NCBI RefSeq assembly: GCF_042849255.1
Contig: NZ_AP026866.1
Location: forward strand, 3,906,001 to 3,970,000
Source: Oceaniferula spumae
Lineage (GTDB): Bacteria; Verrucomicrobiota; Verrucomicrobiia; Verrucomicrobiales; Akkermansiaceae
Reading direction: 5' to 3'
Length of the DNA stretch: 64,000 nt
The position numbers and the translations under genes are program-made. A model generated the notes under the pieces. The model did not search any database, was not told where the DNA came from, and saw only the letters and a program-made list of their open reading frames with translations. Below, piece by piece: positions 8,704 to 18,727 of this stretch (position 1 is the first letter of the stretch; every line of letters starts with the position of its first letter).

Positions 8704-9825
8704 ATGAAATGCTCCATTAATCGTGAAATCGACACCCTGTCGTCCCTAAAGCGTCTGAATGGCCAGTTGAGCTGTGCCGTGATTCAGGGATTGGATCTAA
8801 CTGAGGCAGATCTCGACTGGAAGAATCTGGAGTGTGACGGCACCGTCTTCATGGGCTGCCATTTTCCCACCGGAGTGGATGAACAAAGCCTACGCCGTCG
8901 GGGTGCCATGATTCTTCCACGCTTTGAAAACCTGCCGTATGAACCCTACCGCAGCGCTCTTTACTCAAGAGAGGAGCTGATGCAGGGGTGGACACCGGGC
9001 CATGATAACAGTGTGGACAAATCAATCTACGATCATTTCCACAGCAAAGGCGGCAATGAAGCTGACGTATTAGAAGCGTTGGCACAGAGACTCCACGATC
9101 ACGCCGTGGATGATGCTCTGCGTGATTTGTTAGAAGGTAGAGTCGAAAAAGACGGGCGGAAGAAAGTAGTCGCCGTGATGGGAGGACACGGAACACCTCG
9201 CACCGACCCTTATTTCAAAAAGGTAGCCCATATCACCAGACAGCTGACACGTGCCGGATACTTCATCGCCTCCGGTGGAGGACCTGGCATCATGGAAGCT
9301 TCGAACCTTGGCGCATGGATGGCCAATGCCGAGGATGAGGAACTAGACACCGCGCTGCAAATCCTCGCCCGCAGCCCCGTCTACACAGACCCTGGATATA
9401 TGTCCAGAGCTCAGGAGGTGATCGATCTTCATCCTGCCGGAAGCTCAAGCCTCGCGGTGCCGACATGGTTTTACGGACACGAACCGACGAACTTTTTCTC
9501 CCGACACGTCGCCAAATATTTCTCCAACAGCATCCGCGAAGACGGCCTGTTAGCCATCGCCACCTACGGAATCATTTACGCCCCTGGTAGCGCCGGAACT
9601 ACCCAGGAAATTTTCATGGACGCCACTCAGAACCATTACGGCACCTTCGACTGGATTAGTCCCATGGTCTTCCTAGGGAAAAAACGCTACCAAGAAGACA
9701 CCATGCTCTTCGATTGCATCAGTCAACTCGCCGAGGGCAAAAAATACGCTGAGATGCTGCTGTGCACGGATGAAATCAGTGAAGTCTGTGCGGCGATTGA
9801 AAACTACGTGCCAACCACTGCGTAA
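8704..9825 (+). CDS. LOG-family nucleotide-processing protein
   Basis: LOG-fold protein of 373 residues. The N-terminal 150 residues are specific to this gene. The Rossmann-like core then shows AVMGGHGTP, SGGGPGIMEA, and a variant of the PGGxGTxxE nucleotide-binding motif read as PGSAGTTQE. LOG proteins cleave the N-glycosidic bond of nucleotide monophosphates. The long form resembles bacterial PpnN, which recycles nucleotides. Sitting right behind hpt (10-base gap), it could return bases to the salvage enzyme, but that is inference. Cytokinin production cannot be claimed from sequence alone. Confidence 0.78.
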   Translation: MKCSINREIDTLSSLKRLNGQLSCAVIQGLDLTEADLDWKNLECDGTVFMGCHFPTGVDEQSLRRRGAMILPRFENLPYEPYRSALYSREELMQGWTPGHDNSVDKSIYDHFHSKGGNEADVLEALAQRLHDHAVDDALRDLLEGRVEKDGRKKVVAVMGGHGTPRTDPYFKKVAHITRQLTRAGYFIASGGGPGIMEASNLGAWMANAEDEELDTALQILARSPVYTDPGYMSRAQEVIDLHPAGSSSLAVPTWFYGHEPTNFFSRHVAKYFSNSIREDGLLAIATYGIIYAPGSAGTTQEIFMDATQNHYGTFDWISPMVFLGKKRYQEDTMLFDCISQLAEGKKYAEMLLCTDEISEVCAAIENYVPTTA

Positions 9826-9835
9826 CGATTAAACC

Positions 9836-10828
9836 ATGAGTGAGCTACCATCCCATCTATCAAGAAGAAGTTTTCTATCACTTTCGGCGATGGCAGCCGG
9901 AGGTTTGGCTTCCAGTCCAGCAAGGTCCCTCGCCGAAAAGGTTGGAGGCGGCCGGAATCCGTGGATTTATCATTTCAAGATTGGTGACATCGATGCCTGG
10001 TCGATCAGTGATGGCTTCATGAAATTAGGCCAAGGACTGAGTTTGATGTATCCGGAAGCAGAGCGGGAAAATATGGCTAATGCCCTGAAGAATCATTCCG
10101 AACCGCTCGATCACCTGCCGCTCTACGTCAACGTGCTGGTGATCAAAAAGGGCGACGAAATTGCATTGTTCGACGCTGGCTTTGGTCCGCCGGAAAACAA
10201 AAACAGGGGCTGGCTGGCATCGGGCCTGAAGAAAATAGGCATCCAACCAGAGCAAGTGACCGCCACCTACCTGAGTCACGCCCACTCGGATCACATCGCC
10301 GGATTTGTCACCGATGGGAAACCGACCTTTAAGAATGCCGCACTGCACGTTACTCCCGAGGAGTATAATTTCTGGCGGTCAAAGAACCCCGATTTCACCA
10401 AAACAAAACGGAACCCCAAAGCCATACCCGGCATGGTGAAGCAGGCCCAAAAGAATTTGGAAATCCTAACTCCACTCAAGCAGTTCGCTCCAGTGGGGGC
10501 GTCAATGTTAGATGGCACTGTAACGGTCGAAAATGGCTTTGGGCACACCGCAGGTCACGCAATTTACCGTATTAAGTCAAAAGGTGAGGAGCTTCTCCAC
10601 ATAGTCGATCTCGCCCATCATCACCTACTGATGTTTCAGAATCCTGCTTGGAAAATTGGCTGGGACAATAACCTCCAACTCGCGGTGCAGACCCGCAAGC
10701 GCGTCTTTTCTCAGGCCGCCACTGCGAAAACAAGAGTCTACGGATTCCACGTGCCGTTTCCAGGTCTGGGTCGGATTAACAAATTGGGTGAAGGTTATCG
10801 CTGGGTGCCCGAACGCTTGGTCTGGTGA
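9836..10828 (+). CDS. Tat-exported MBL-fold metallo-hydrolase
   Basis: Metallo-beta-lactamase-fold hydrolase of 330 residues. A twin-arginine signal SRRSFLSLSA opens the protein and implies folding, with metal, before export. The metal motif HAHSDH is at about residues 147-152. Further ligands fit GHTAGH near 240 and a downstream Asp (VDLAHH). The arrangement is like lactonase or quinohemoprotein-type MBL hydrolases, but the substrate is unknown. The gap to the LOG gene is 10 bases. The stop codon overlaps the GTG start of the glycerate kinase gene, indicating coupled translation. Confidence 0.85.
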   Translation: MSELPSHLSRRSFLSLSAMAAGGLASSPARSLAEKVGGGRNPWIYHFKIGDIDAWSISDGFMKLGQGLSLMYPEAERENMANALKNHSEPLDHLPLYVNVLVIKKGDEIALFDAGFGPPENKNRGWLASGLKKIGIQPEQVTATYLSHAHSDHIAGFVTDGKPTFKNAALHVTPEEYNFWRSKNPDFTKTKRNPKAIPGMVKQAQKNLEILTPLKQFAPVGASMLDGTVTVENGFGHTAGHAIYRIKSKGEELLHIVDLAHHHLLMFQNPAWKIGWDNNLQLAVQTRKRVFSQAATAKTRVYGFHVPFPGLGRINKLGEGYRWVPERLVW

Positions 10829-11931
10829 AAATCCTGCTGGCTCCCGATAAATTCAAGGGCACGCTCACGGCGGAAGAAGTATGCGCCATCATGCAGCGGG
10901 GTTTGCATTCGGTGCTTCCAGATGCAGATATCGTCTCTTGCCCAATTGCCGATGGTGGTGATGGATTTGCAGAGGTCCTTCGGTCTCAGCTGAATGGAGC
11001 ATGGGTCGAGTGCCCGGCGCACGATGCACTCGGCAGACCTATCGATGCCCGTTATGCGCTCTGCGGAGATACCGCGGTCATCGAGATGTCAGAGGCGTCC
11101 GGGCTGTGGCGAGTGGCTGAAAACGTGCGCGACATCTGGCGCAGCAGCACCTTAGGCACTGGAGAGATGATGCGGCATGCGATCGAGCAGTCGCGGGTAA
11201 AACGTATCATCATGGGAATCGGCGGCAGTGCCACCAATGACGCAGGTTGCGGCATGGCAGCTGCGCTAGGAGTGAGGTTTCTCAACGATCGTGGCGATGA
11301 ACTCGATCCTACACCATCTGAGCTGAAGCACTGTGGGAAGATTGACATTTCCGAGCGTTTGACGCTGCCCGAAGTATTGATTGCCTGTGATGTGGACAAT
11401 CCGCTGTTAGGAAATGAAGGTGCTACTCGGGTGTATGGTCCACAGAAGGGCGTGGTGGAGAATGATTTTGGACAATGGGATGATTATTTCGAGCTGCTTG
11501 TAACTCTTACAGATGGAGGCACTGCCGCGATGATTCCAGGTGCGGGTGCAGCCGGTGGTCTCGGATTCGGACTAATCCAATTTTGTGGTGCCCGACTACT
11601 GCCGGGATTTGATTTGGTAGCGCAGGAGGTCGGTCTAATGGAAAAGATCCTAGCGTGTGATGTTGTGATTACCGGGGAGGGGCGACTTGATGCTCAGACC
11701 TTGCACGGCAAAGGCCCTGCAGGCGTGGCTGAAATGGCACGTGACGCCGGAAAGAAAGTTTTCGCCATTGCTGGGAGCGTAGAATGTGAACCATTGCATT
11801 TGTTCGACGGCGCATATGCATTACACCACGACTCCAGAACGCTTGAAGAATCGATGCAACGTAGCGAAGAATTGTTGATGGTCGCAGCAGTCGAATTAGG
11901 GGATACCCTTCGGGCAAGTGGTAGGGTGTAA
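10825..11931 (+). CDS. glxK: Glycerate kinase, GarK/GlxK family
   Basis: Phosphorylates D-glycerate to 2-phosphoglycerate in this family, feeding glycolysis. It has 368 residues, the usual length. The N-terminus (LLAPDKFKGTLTA) is diagnostic. The Gly-rich segments CPIADGGDGF, GIGGSATNDAG and GAGAAGGLGFG match the two-domain fold, and GEGRLDAQT is near the C-terminus. The start is GTG 10825, overlapping the upstream stop in a GTGA arrangement. It ends the hpt operon; the next gene converges from the other strand after 28 bases. Confidence 0.92.
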   Translation: MKILLAPDKFKGTLTAEEVCAIMQRGLHSVLPDADIVSCPIADGGDGFAEVLRSQLNGAWVECPAHDALGRPIDARYALCGDTAVIEMSEASGLWRVAENVRDIWRSSTLGTGEMMRHAIEQSRVKRIIMGIGGSATNDAGCGMAAALGVRFLNDRGDELDPTPSELKHCGKIDISERLTLPEVLIACDVDNPLLGNEGATRVYGPQKGVVENDFGQWDDYFELLVTLTDGGTAAMIPGAGAAGGLGFGLIQFCGARLLPGFDLVAQEVGLMEKILACDVVITGEGRLDAQTLHGKGPAGVAEMARDAGKKVFAIAGSVECEPLHLFDGAYALHHDSRTLEESMQRSEELLMVAAVELGDTLRASGRV

Positions 11932-11959
11932 GACTTACCATATCCCAGTTGAGAAACAG

Positions 11960-14900
11960 CTACGGTTTTACTGCCTTGGTGCGCTGCTGAATTGCGGATG
12001 GACTCAACGCGGTAGAGTAGATATGGAAGCTGAGATAATTTCCGTCAAACACATGGTCAGGAAATTGTGATCGGCCTAACCAATTGTTATCATTTTTGAA
12101 AGTGGTGAGATCGAGTTTTTCCGGCAGCTGATGCCTCCCAACAAGATCACCATTGAGATACATGGCCATGTGTGTGCGGGTGTAGGTGGCGACGATGTGA
12201 TGGAGTTTGTTAGGTGTGAGGATAGCTTTGGCATCAAAATAATATTCCTTGCCGCCGCCACGAGCACAGAGGCGCAGCTTTTTATTACGGGCATTCATCG
12301 GGATAAGAGCCAAGTAGTCACTATTAGCAGCGCCACCAGATTTGCCTTCACCCTGATCGCTGGAGCCGAATCCCCACGCCCATGCCCAGAGCCGGTTTTC
12401 GCTGACTTGCAGCCATGTCTCCAGACTAAGCTCACCAATGACTCCGTTATTGGCGGCTTGGCTGATGATGTTGTTAGGCAAGTCGATGTACTGATCGTTT
12501 TTGATCTGAGTGCTGCGTTCTCCTATGTTCGCTGTGAGGTCGATGCCGCTTTGTCCGAGCTTAATAGCTCGGTTTCCTCCGGCCACATGAGCGTGCGCAT
12601 GGCCGATGGTATCCTGTAGACCTTGGGTGAAATCATAGCTATGCAGTGGTTTCGGCGGAGAGGATCTGACAAAATCCTCTGAGGTGAATGGCTTAGTCCG
12701 GGACTTGAGGTCAGACCGTATACGAGTGACTTCGGAAACTGCGATGTCTCCCAGTTTGTTATCCCAGCTATTACGAGCGTAGTTGAGAACATCGGCGATT
12801 TGTTGATCAGTGAGATTTTCCTGCGCTGGCATGCCTCCGTTGTATTCTTTACCACGCACTGTGATTTTTCCACTCAGCCCCTTGAGCACAATTCTGGTGG
12901 CATCTTCGTGATTGCGGCTCAGCCACTCAGATTTGTTGAGTGGAGGGAAGGTGTTGTCGAGCCCCTCACCATGCTCTTGGTGGCAGGCGATACAGGTGGC
13001 GGTTTTGTAAACTTCAGCCCCGCGTTTGGCGCTGGCGGACAGTGACAAATTTAGGGTCTTACCAGCCGCCGCCGATGCCGAAGCACCATGGCTGGCCAAT
13101 GCCACAGTGAGGGCCGGTATGAGGTTTTTATCGTTCTGCAATAATCCTTTTTTATCAGTCAGAGCTTTGAGCAGGGATTCAGCCTTCGGTGCACTGGCTA
13201 TGACTAACAACGCAGCGTGCCGACTATCGGGGGTGAACTTTTCCAAGTGGCTGATCAATTGCTGTGCATTGTCCTCCGTGGGAGCTAGCAGCCGAATGGC
13301 GGCGAGCTGCAGGCTGGGAGTTTTTGCGTTGAGGTGTTTATGCGACAGCTCTTGAACCTTGGCCTTGATCCCTAAAATGTCTAACAAATACAGCGCGTGA
13401 GTAGCGGCAGTTTTGTCCTCAGTTGCGAGCGGAAGAAGCAACGGCTCTGCTTTGTTCGCGTAATGGGTAACAATCAAACGCTGGGCAGTGAGTCTCCAAA
13501 AAAGATCAGAGTGGCCCAGTGTGGCGATGAGATTCTTAAGACTGCCGAGATCCGGTGTGGGTGCTGGTTTACCACCCTTAGGCATGATGCGATAGATTCG
13601 GCCGTGTTTGCGATCGCGGTGTTCGTTGATGTAAGCGTTGCCTTTGCCTTTGGTTTGCTGGTCACCGTATACATTGTGTTGAACTACGGAGTTATACCAA
13701 TCGGCGATGTAAATAGCGCCGTCGGGTCCAACCTCCGCAGCCACAGGGGCCGACCATGCATCTGCTGTGGCGTAAATGTTTTGCTCAAAGCCTGTGGTTT
13801 TAAATCCTGCCCCACGACGTTCGATCCGTGGAGCTGCAACAAGTTTGCACGTGGGCGCACAAATCAGGGCTCGCTGGTTCCACCAGTCAGATGGAAATAA
13901 CCTTGAGGTGTAGATGGCATGTCCGGCGCCTGCTGTGACGCGCTCCTTGCAATCGACCTGCAGGTAATCGTAGGTCAATGGGTAGGTGAAGTCGGTGGTA
14001 TCGGCTCGAGGAGTGCGCAGAGCTTTGACTCCTGATTTTTGGTAGGCGGAAAGTGGCACATCGAACCACCACGAGGGATTGTTGTTAGCGGTGGATCCCA
14101 TGACGCGTCCTTCCTCGGTCAAACCCAGTCCCCATGTGTTGTTGGTGGTATTTTGGAGAACCTCGAAGTCGGAACCGTCAGGCTTGAACCGCAGCACCGC
14201 TTGCCCGGAACGATGCCGTTTTCCTCCGATGGTAACATCCACTCCAGAGTAGCCGACGGTGGCGTAAATCCAGCCGTCAAAGCCATAGCGCAGGTTGGAA
14301 GTGCAGGCGTGGGTGTCCCAAAGTTTAAGACCTTTGAAAAGCACCTGACGTTTGTCACCTTTGCCATCATTGTTAGAATCATAAATATACACCATCTCTT
14401 CTCCATCCGTGGTGATGCAGCCGTCTCCAAACGGAAGCACAGAAGTGCATATGGTCAGACCTTCGGCGAAAACACTAATCTTGTCCGCTTTGCCATCGTT
14501 GTTGGTGTCCTCGAGAATTTTGATCCGATCCTGCCCCGGTTTATTCATGACGTGACTGTTAGGGTAATCGTATGCCTCGACTGCCCACATGCGACCTTTT
14601 TCATCCCAGTTGATCGCGATCGGATTAATAATGTCAGGCTCAGACGCAAAAACCTTCAGCTCATACCCAGCAGGCACTTGTGCCAATTTGATGGACTCAG
14701 CGACGGGCAGAGGATTCTGCATCGTAATGTGGGGTATCTTTCGGTCGTTTGGAGCGCCCCAGCTTTTGCTCGGCACGATGTTCACTTTCGGCGTGTAGTA
14801 GCTGAGTGTGGGGAGTTTAAGATCAGCAACGAGCTTCGCTTTTTCCGGTCCGACGCTCCAGAGGATGCCTCGCAGCACGAGGTCTTGGTAGTTAGGTTGT

Positions 14901-15529
14901 TGCCAGCACCTCTCATCATGGCCGCTGGCAGTGTAGAAAATTCGCCCCTTGCCGTGAGTGCGTACCCATGTCCACGGTTCCTGTTCACGCTTTTGTAGCA
15001 CCGTGCGATCGTTATTGTGTTTCTGGTGAACATAACTCTCATCCCAGCACTCGAAGCCTTCATAGCCTTTCATCAGTTCATGATCAGGGAGGATGGTTTT
15101 GACTCGGAATACACCGGAACCGTGTGATTTGAATTGAGCTCCGAGAAGCTGGATGAACGCCTCAGAGTTACGAAAACACCCGCAGGCGGAATGGAGGAAG
15201 ACACAGGCACCGCCGTTTTCGGAGTAGTCTAACAATGCCGTTTCTTGATCTTTCTGGAGCACATCGTGATTACCGTAAACCAGCAACGCATCGTATAGAG
15301 CAAGGTTCTCTTTCGTGAGTGTGGTCGGCTGATTGGCGTAGGTGAAATTGACGCCTTTGATCCCCAAGGCCCTACGGATGGTGCGGAACCTTTCCAATGG
15401 CTTATGTGAACCGTTCGGGCTGCCAAGAAAGAGAACCTCAAGTCGCCGAGCTTCCGCAGCAGAGGAAATCGTGATCGAAGAACCAAGGAATGATAAGACG
15501 ATAACAAGGCGAAATAGAGGTGTGATCAT
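11960..15529 (-). CDS. ThuA/PVC-type heme-binding dehydrogenase with LamG domain
   Basis: Large secreted multidomain protein of 1189 residues. In order: a signal peptide ending near ISSAAEA; a ThuA-like glutamine-amidotransferase fold (about 30-240); a soluble sugar-dehydrogenase-like beta-propeller (about 280-680) with DxNxDGK loops such as DTNNDGKAD; a HEAT-like helical region (about 690-830); a single c-type heme site CIACHQ near residue 846; and a concanavalin/LamG-like domain (about 980-1185). This architecture is characteristic of Planctomycetes and Verrucomicrobia, where such proteins are presumed to oxidise sugars or alcohols and pass electrons to the attached cytochrome. No quinone-binding residues can be confirmed by eye. 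It is divergent from the cupin gene. Confidence 0.88.
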   Translation of the reverse strand: MITPLFRLVIVLSFLGSSITISSAAEARRLEVLFLGSPNGSHKPLERFRTIRRALGIKGVNFTYANQPTTLTKENLALYDALLVYGNHDVLQKDQETALLDYSENGGACVFLHSACGCFRNSEAFIQLLGAQFKSHGSGVFRVKTILPDHELMKGYEGFECWDESYVHQKHNNDRTVLQKREQEPWTWVRTHGKGRIFYTASGHDERCWQQPNYQDLVLRGILWSVGPEKAKLVADLKLPTLSYYTPKVNIVPSKSWGAPNDRKIPHITMQNPLPVAESIKLAQVPAGYELKVFASEPDIINPIAINWDEKGRMWAVEAYDYPNSHVMNKPGQDRIKILEDTNNDGKADKISVFAEGLTICTSVLPFGDGCITTDGEEMVYIYDSNNDGKGDKRQVLFKGLKLWDTHACTSNLRYGFDGWIYATVGYSGVDVTIGGKRHRSGQAVLRFKPDGSDFEVLQNTTNNTWGLGLTEEGRVMGSTANNNPSWWFDVPLSAYQKSGVKALRTPRADTTDFTYPLTYDYLQVDCKERVTAGAGHAIYTSRLFPSDWWNQRALICAPTCKLVAAPRIERRGAGFKTTGFEQNIYATADAWSAPVAAEVGPDGAIYIADWYNSVVQHNVYGDQQTKGKGNAYINEHRDRKHGRIYRIMPKGGKPAPTPDLGSLKNLIATLGHSDLFWRLTAQRLIVTHYANKAEPLLLPLATEDKTAATHALYLLDILGIKAKVQELSHKHLNAKTPSLQLAAIRLLAPTEDNAQQLISHLEKFTPDSRHAALLVIASAPKAESLLKALTDKKGLLQNDKNLIPALTVALASHGASASAAAGKTLNLSLSASAKRGAEVYKTATCIACHQEHGEGLDNTFPPLNKSEWLSRNHEDATRIVLKGLSGKITVRGKEYNGGMPAQENLTDQQIADVLNYARNSWDNKLGDIAVSEVTRIRSDLKSRTKPFTSEDFVRSSPPKPLHSYDFTQGLQDTIGHAHAHVAGGNRAIKLGQSGIDLTANIGERSTQIKNDQYIDLPNNIISQAANNGVIGELSLETWLQVSENRLWAWAWGFGSSDQGEGKSGGAANSDYLALIPMNARNKKLRLCARGGGKEYYFDAKAILTPNKLHHIVATYTRTHMAMYLNGDLVGRHQLPEKLDLTTFKNDNNWLGRSQFPDHVFDGNYLSFHIYSTALSPSAIQQRTKAVKP

Positions 15530-15624
15530 AACTGAAGATTGATTCTTTAATACTGAGACAGAGCAACCTATCTTGCTGGAAACCTAATCGTATCACGACC
15601 CGATTTTAATCCAAGTTATTCACC

Positions 15625-16032
15625 ATGTTCATCTCCCACGACGATATCCTCAAAGACTGTGTGCCCATGGGGCTGAATGAATTTTTCTCTCATCACCGGG
15701 AAGCTCACACAGTTCCAGCCAAGGATGTAATACTGATCCGGGCGACCATAGAATCAGGTGAGGGGCACGCGTTTCATTATCACGAAGACCGTGAGGAGTT
15801 TCTCTATATCCTCGATGGCAAAATCGAGCAATGGGTGGGGGAGGAAAAGAAAATCCTGAGTGCCGGTGATGTAGTCTATGTTCCGCCCGGTGTAGTGCAC
15901 GCATCGTTCAATGTCGGTGATGACGAAGCCAAGCTGCTCGCCATTTTTGGAAACCTGTCATCTTCCGCAGAACTTGCCGTGGATGTCTCTGAGCAGGAAC
16001 CATGGTGCTCGCTACGCCAACAGAGCTCATGA
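15625..16032 (+). CDS. Cupin-domain protein
   Basis: Single-domain cupin of 135 residues. The two cupin motifs are visible: FHYHEDREEFLYILDG with His, His and Glu metal ligands, and PPGVVHASFN with the last His. The fold binds a metal ion and often a small sugar or aromatic substrate; the activity is not predictable. It is transcribed away from the heme dehydrogenase. Its 3' end touches the remnant of a GH20 gene on the opposite strand, and the last dozen residues may have been altered by that rearrangement. Confidence 0.85.
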   Translation: MFISHDDILKDCVPMGLNEFFSHHREAHTVPAKDVILIRATIESGEGHAFHYHEDREEFLYILDGKIEQWVGEEKKILSAGDVVYVPPGVVHASFNVGDDEAKLLAIFGNLSSSAELAVDVSEQEPWCSLRQQSS

Positions 16033-16220
16033 GCCGGCAGAGTGGTCACTGGAGTCAGTTCTTTGGTAAACTGCGGGTTCACAAAAACCTTGGAAGTATC
16101 AACCGTTAGCGAGCCCTTGGACCCGACCCATTCTTTTACGGCCGGAATAACCTGAGGAAGCGGTGCCGCTTGGGTGTAGGATACCGCAAAGACGCAACAG
16201 TAGAGTAATGCTCTGATCAT
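16033..16220 (-). pseudogene. 5' remnant of a GH20 beta-N-acetylhexosaminidase
   Basis: A start codon at 16220 opens about 62 residues. They read as a signal peptide followed by the usual beginning of the GH20 N-terminal domain: VIPAVKEWVGSKGS, then a short strand-rich stretch ending near KELTPV. Beyond about 16030 the same frame is simply the antisense of the cupin gene and loses all resemblance. The catalytic barrel is missing. I read this as a decapitated gene left by deletion or recombination; a small secreted protein is less likely. The assignment rests on pattern memory of GH20 N-termini. Confidence 0.55.
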
Positions 16221-16304
16221 GGCAGGAAAATTGATGTGTCCCCAGTTTTGGAGAAAGGAGATTATTTTGGAAGACGTTTCGAGAAGATTCTCAAATTTAC
16301 AATA

Positions 16305-18680
16305 CTATCTGACTTTACCCAGAAACTTACTCTCCACCCAGCCCTCGAATTCGTCGACGGTGCTGATGTGAGTCCAAGGGCCGCGGGTGGCGTTGATTTT
16401 TACTAGCGAAGCTGCGGTGAGCGATTGCGAGTTTTTGGTCTGGCGGTGCGCTTCGGAGTATAGTTTGGCACCGGTCATGACCACAGCCTGTTGCTTTAGG
16501 GGGGCGAAGCGGTGATCGTCTGGGTAGTTGTGGACGGCCACTTTTCCGAGGGTTGCGATGATCGGGCTGAGCACGAGAGCTATGATGCAGAGTGTGAGGG
16601 TAATTCCACCCGGATGGCGTAAGAAGAGAACCAAAATGCTCAGACCTAACAGCCAAAGGCCGATGTAGAATGTGATCTGGTAAACACGTGGTGAGAAGTA
16701 AACTAACAGCACCTGCCAATCTTCGTATTCCGGCACACGGGCATTTTTTTCGATTTCAACAAAACGAAGGTTCTGGCGTGCGTCGCGGTGGGTTGGCTCG
16801 ACCGCGAGTGCCTGTCGCCAGGCTAAGGCAGCGGCTCCCGGTTGGTCGATGCGGTGGTGGCAATTTCCTATGTTGAACAACACATCAGCGGGTGCTGCGC
16901 TGGGATCAGGGTAAGCGGCTTTGTAGTGGTCGATGGCCTGTTGATACTGGCCGGATTTCCATGCGGTGATGGCAGCTTTCTCAGAGGTCACTTGATCGGC
17001 TTTGACGTTCGAGATAAAACCGGCAGAGAGCCCTAACAGGACGATCGCAATGCTGAGCGTCAATTTGGAACAGCGCTTAAGCAGACCGAGGATCTCGGCC
17101 TTGCGGTCAGACGGCATGGGTGTTTTTTTGCCGGTCTCTGGTTGGAAACAGAGAGCGTCGCGTTCCTTCAAGATAGTTTCGAGGTCAGGGTTCAGAGTGA
17201 GCCACTGCTCGATGAATCGGCCGGCCCTCCTGTAAAAGGTGCGGATGTCTGTGTCCTCGCCGATTTTTTTCAAGGCCGCTTCCTTACGCTCAGTGTCCGG
17301 GTGTTTCACTCGTGCAGCAGCGATTTTACGACGTAGAATGGGGGTGATGATCAACAGGCAGATGACGATAGGAATCAGGTGCCATCCCCATCGTGAGAAC
17401 CATTGGCTGGAGCTTGTTCTGTCACTGATGTTAGAGCGATCGATGAAGCCAAGAATGTTCCGCATTTCCTCCGGTGCTGTGTCAGCAGACTCTGCGGCTG
17501 GCTGCAGACTCTTCACTGCGGGGGTAATGGATACCGGGATGGGTGTGGTCTTCAGTGTGGCGTAGCTGCGTGTGTCTGGATTGAAGTAGCTGAAGCTGTA
17601 GGCGGGGATGGAGGTCGGCAGACTGCCAGAACTCTCGGCACGGATCAACTGGCGGAAGGTGACCATGCCGCTGATGTATCGGCGTTCTTCACCGCGGGTG
17701 ATTTTACTGGTATCGATGATCTTCCATGAGTCATCAGAGAAGGCCGGTGGTTTCAACGTTTCCAAGTTACCTGTTCCGGCAACGCGCAAGATTACCTCAG
17801 TGGGGTCGTTTTCCTGCAGCGTGGTTTTTTCACAGCGGGCATCGATTTGAAAATTTCCGATCGCCCCGTTGAAGTCAGCTGGTGCGCCTTCTGGAAGCGC
17901 GAGAATATCAAACTCAAGTGCAGGCAGAACGAGATTGAGCGGAACGTCACTGATTCTAGATCCGATAGCTGGATCAATCACCGAGCGGCGCTCGTGGAGG
18001 GTAAGTTCGGATGGGCCAAGCATTGCCTTGCCGGGGCTGATGCCGCTGAGGTTCGTGCTGTAAGTCACGCTCCGGTGGGTGACTCCTCCGATCTGCACTT
18101 GGCTATAATTGTGATCTGGTGGTGGGGCAAATCGCCATGCGAGGCAGTTCACCTTTTTGGCATCGGGGTAGCCCCAGTTGACGATGCGTGTGCTCTCTGG
18201 GATGTAGAGCTTGAGGATCACCTCGCATTGTTCGCCCTGATAGAGAGTGGTCTTAGCGGGGAACCAGGCCGCACGAATTCCAGAAGCTAGGGAGATGAGC
18301 TGATCGACTGCGTGAACGCGAAATTGTTGGGGTTCGGTTTTTAAGGCTTTGCCTTGGGAACTGATCTCGAACGCTGGAACTGTGTAGTCCCCAGCCGAGA
18401 CAGGTGTCAGGCGGTAAAGAAATGCATGTGAGAGCTGCCGGTTTTCATCGACCTGAGTCACCGAACGGACGTAGTTCACCGCCACGCCCTCGATCTCGGG
18501 TGGGGTAGGTCGACTGTCGGGCTGACCACCACGGACTCTAACAATGAGGCTGACTTGTTCTCCTGGGAGAATGTCGTGGCTGGTCAATGCTGCCTCGGCA
18601 TAGATATTTGCATTTTCCTGCGCACACAGCATGGAAGCTGGGAAAAGCAGGATGATGAAAGCTGTTAGTAAACGATGCAC
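16305..18680 (-). CDS. batD: BatD-BatE fusion: oxygen-tolerance protein with TPR and SH3
   Basis: Membrane-anchored Bat protein of 791 residues. The N-terminal two-thirds are an exported BatD-like beta-rich region starting after a signal peptide (ends near MLCAQ), with transmembrane segments near 435-455 and 540-560. A TPR block (about 565-650) and two further membrane segments (665-715) follow. The C-terminal 70 residues look like an SH3b domain, as in BatE. BatD and BatE are separate genes in Bacteroides; here they are joined. Bat proteins help oxygen tolerance or envelope integrity in other bacteria, by a mechanism not settled. It is the last gene of the cluster, 47 bases after BatB-C. Confidence 0.85.
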   Translation of the reverse strand: MHRLLTAFIILLFPASMLCAQENANIYAEAALTSHDILPGEQVSLIVRVRGGQPDSRPTPPEIEGVAVNYVRSVTQVDENRQLSHAFLYRLTPVSAGDYTVPAFEISSQGKALKTEPQQFRVHAVDQLISLASGIRAAWFPAKTTLYQGEQCEVILKLYIPESTRIVNWGYPDAKKVNCLAWRFAPPPDHNYSQVQIGGVTHRSVTYSTNLSGISPGKAMLGPSELTLHERRSVIDPAIGSRISDVPLNLVLPALEFDILALPEGAPADFNGAIGNFQIDARCEKTTLQENDPTEVILRVAGTGNLETLKPPAFSDDSWKIIDTSKITRGEERRYISGMVTFRQLIRAESSGSLPTSIPAYSFSYFNPDTRSYATLKTTPIPVSITPAVKSLQPAAESADTAPEEMRNILGFIDRSNISDRTSSSQWFSRWGWHLIPIVICLLIITPILRRKIAAARVKHPDTERKEAALKKIGEDTDIRTFYRRAGRFIEQWLTLNPDLETILKERDALCFQPETGKKTPMPSDRKAEILGLLKRCSKLTLSIAIVLLGLSAGFISNVKADQVTSEKAAITAWKSGQYQQAIDHYKAAYPDPSAAPADVLFNIGNCHHRIDQPGAAALAWRQALAVEPTHRDARQNLRFVEIEKNARVPEYEDWQVLLVYFSPRVYQITFYIGLWLLGLSILVLFLRHPGGITLTLCIIALVLSPIIATLGKVAVHNYPDDHRFAPLKQQAVVMTGAKLYSEAHRQTKNSQSLTAASLVKINATRGPWTHISTVDEFEGWVESKFLGKVR

Positions 18681-18727
18681 GAGAGCAGAATTGAGATCAG
18701 TAATGATGGATGAGCTATTTTGATGAG

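Noticed and set aside
14039..14998. Long plus-strand frame (319 codons) within the heme dehydrogenase gene
   Set aside because: It is the antisense of a well-supported multidomain protein; no domain or plausible start signal on this strand.
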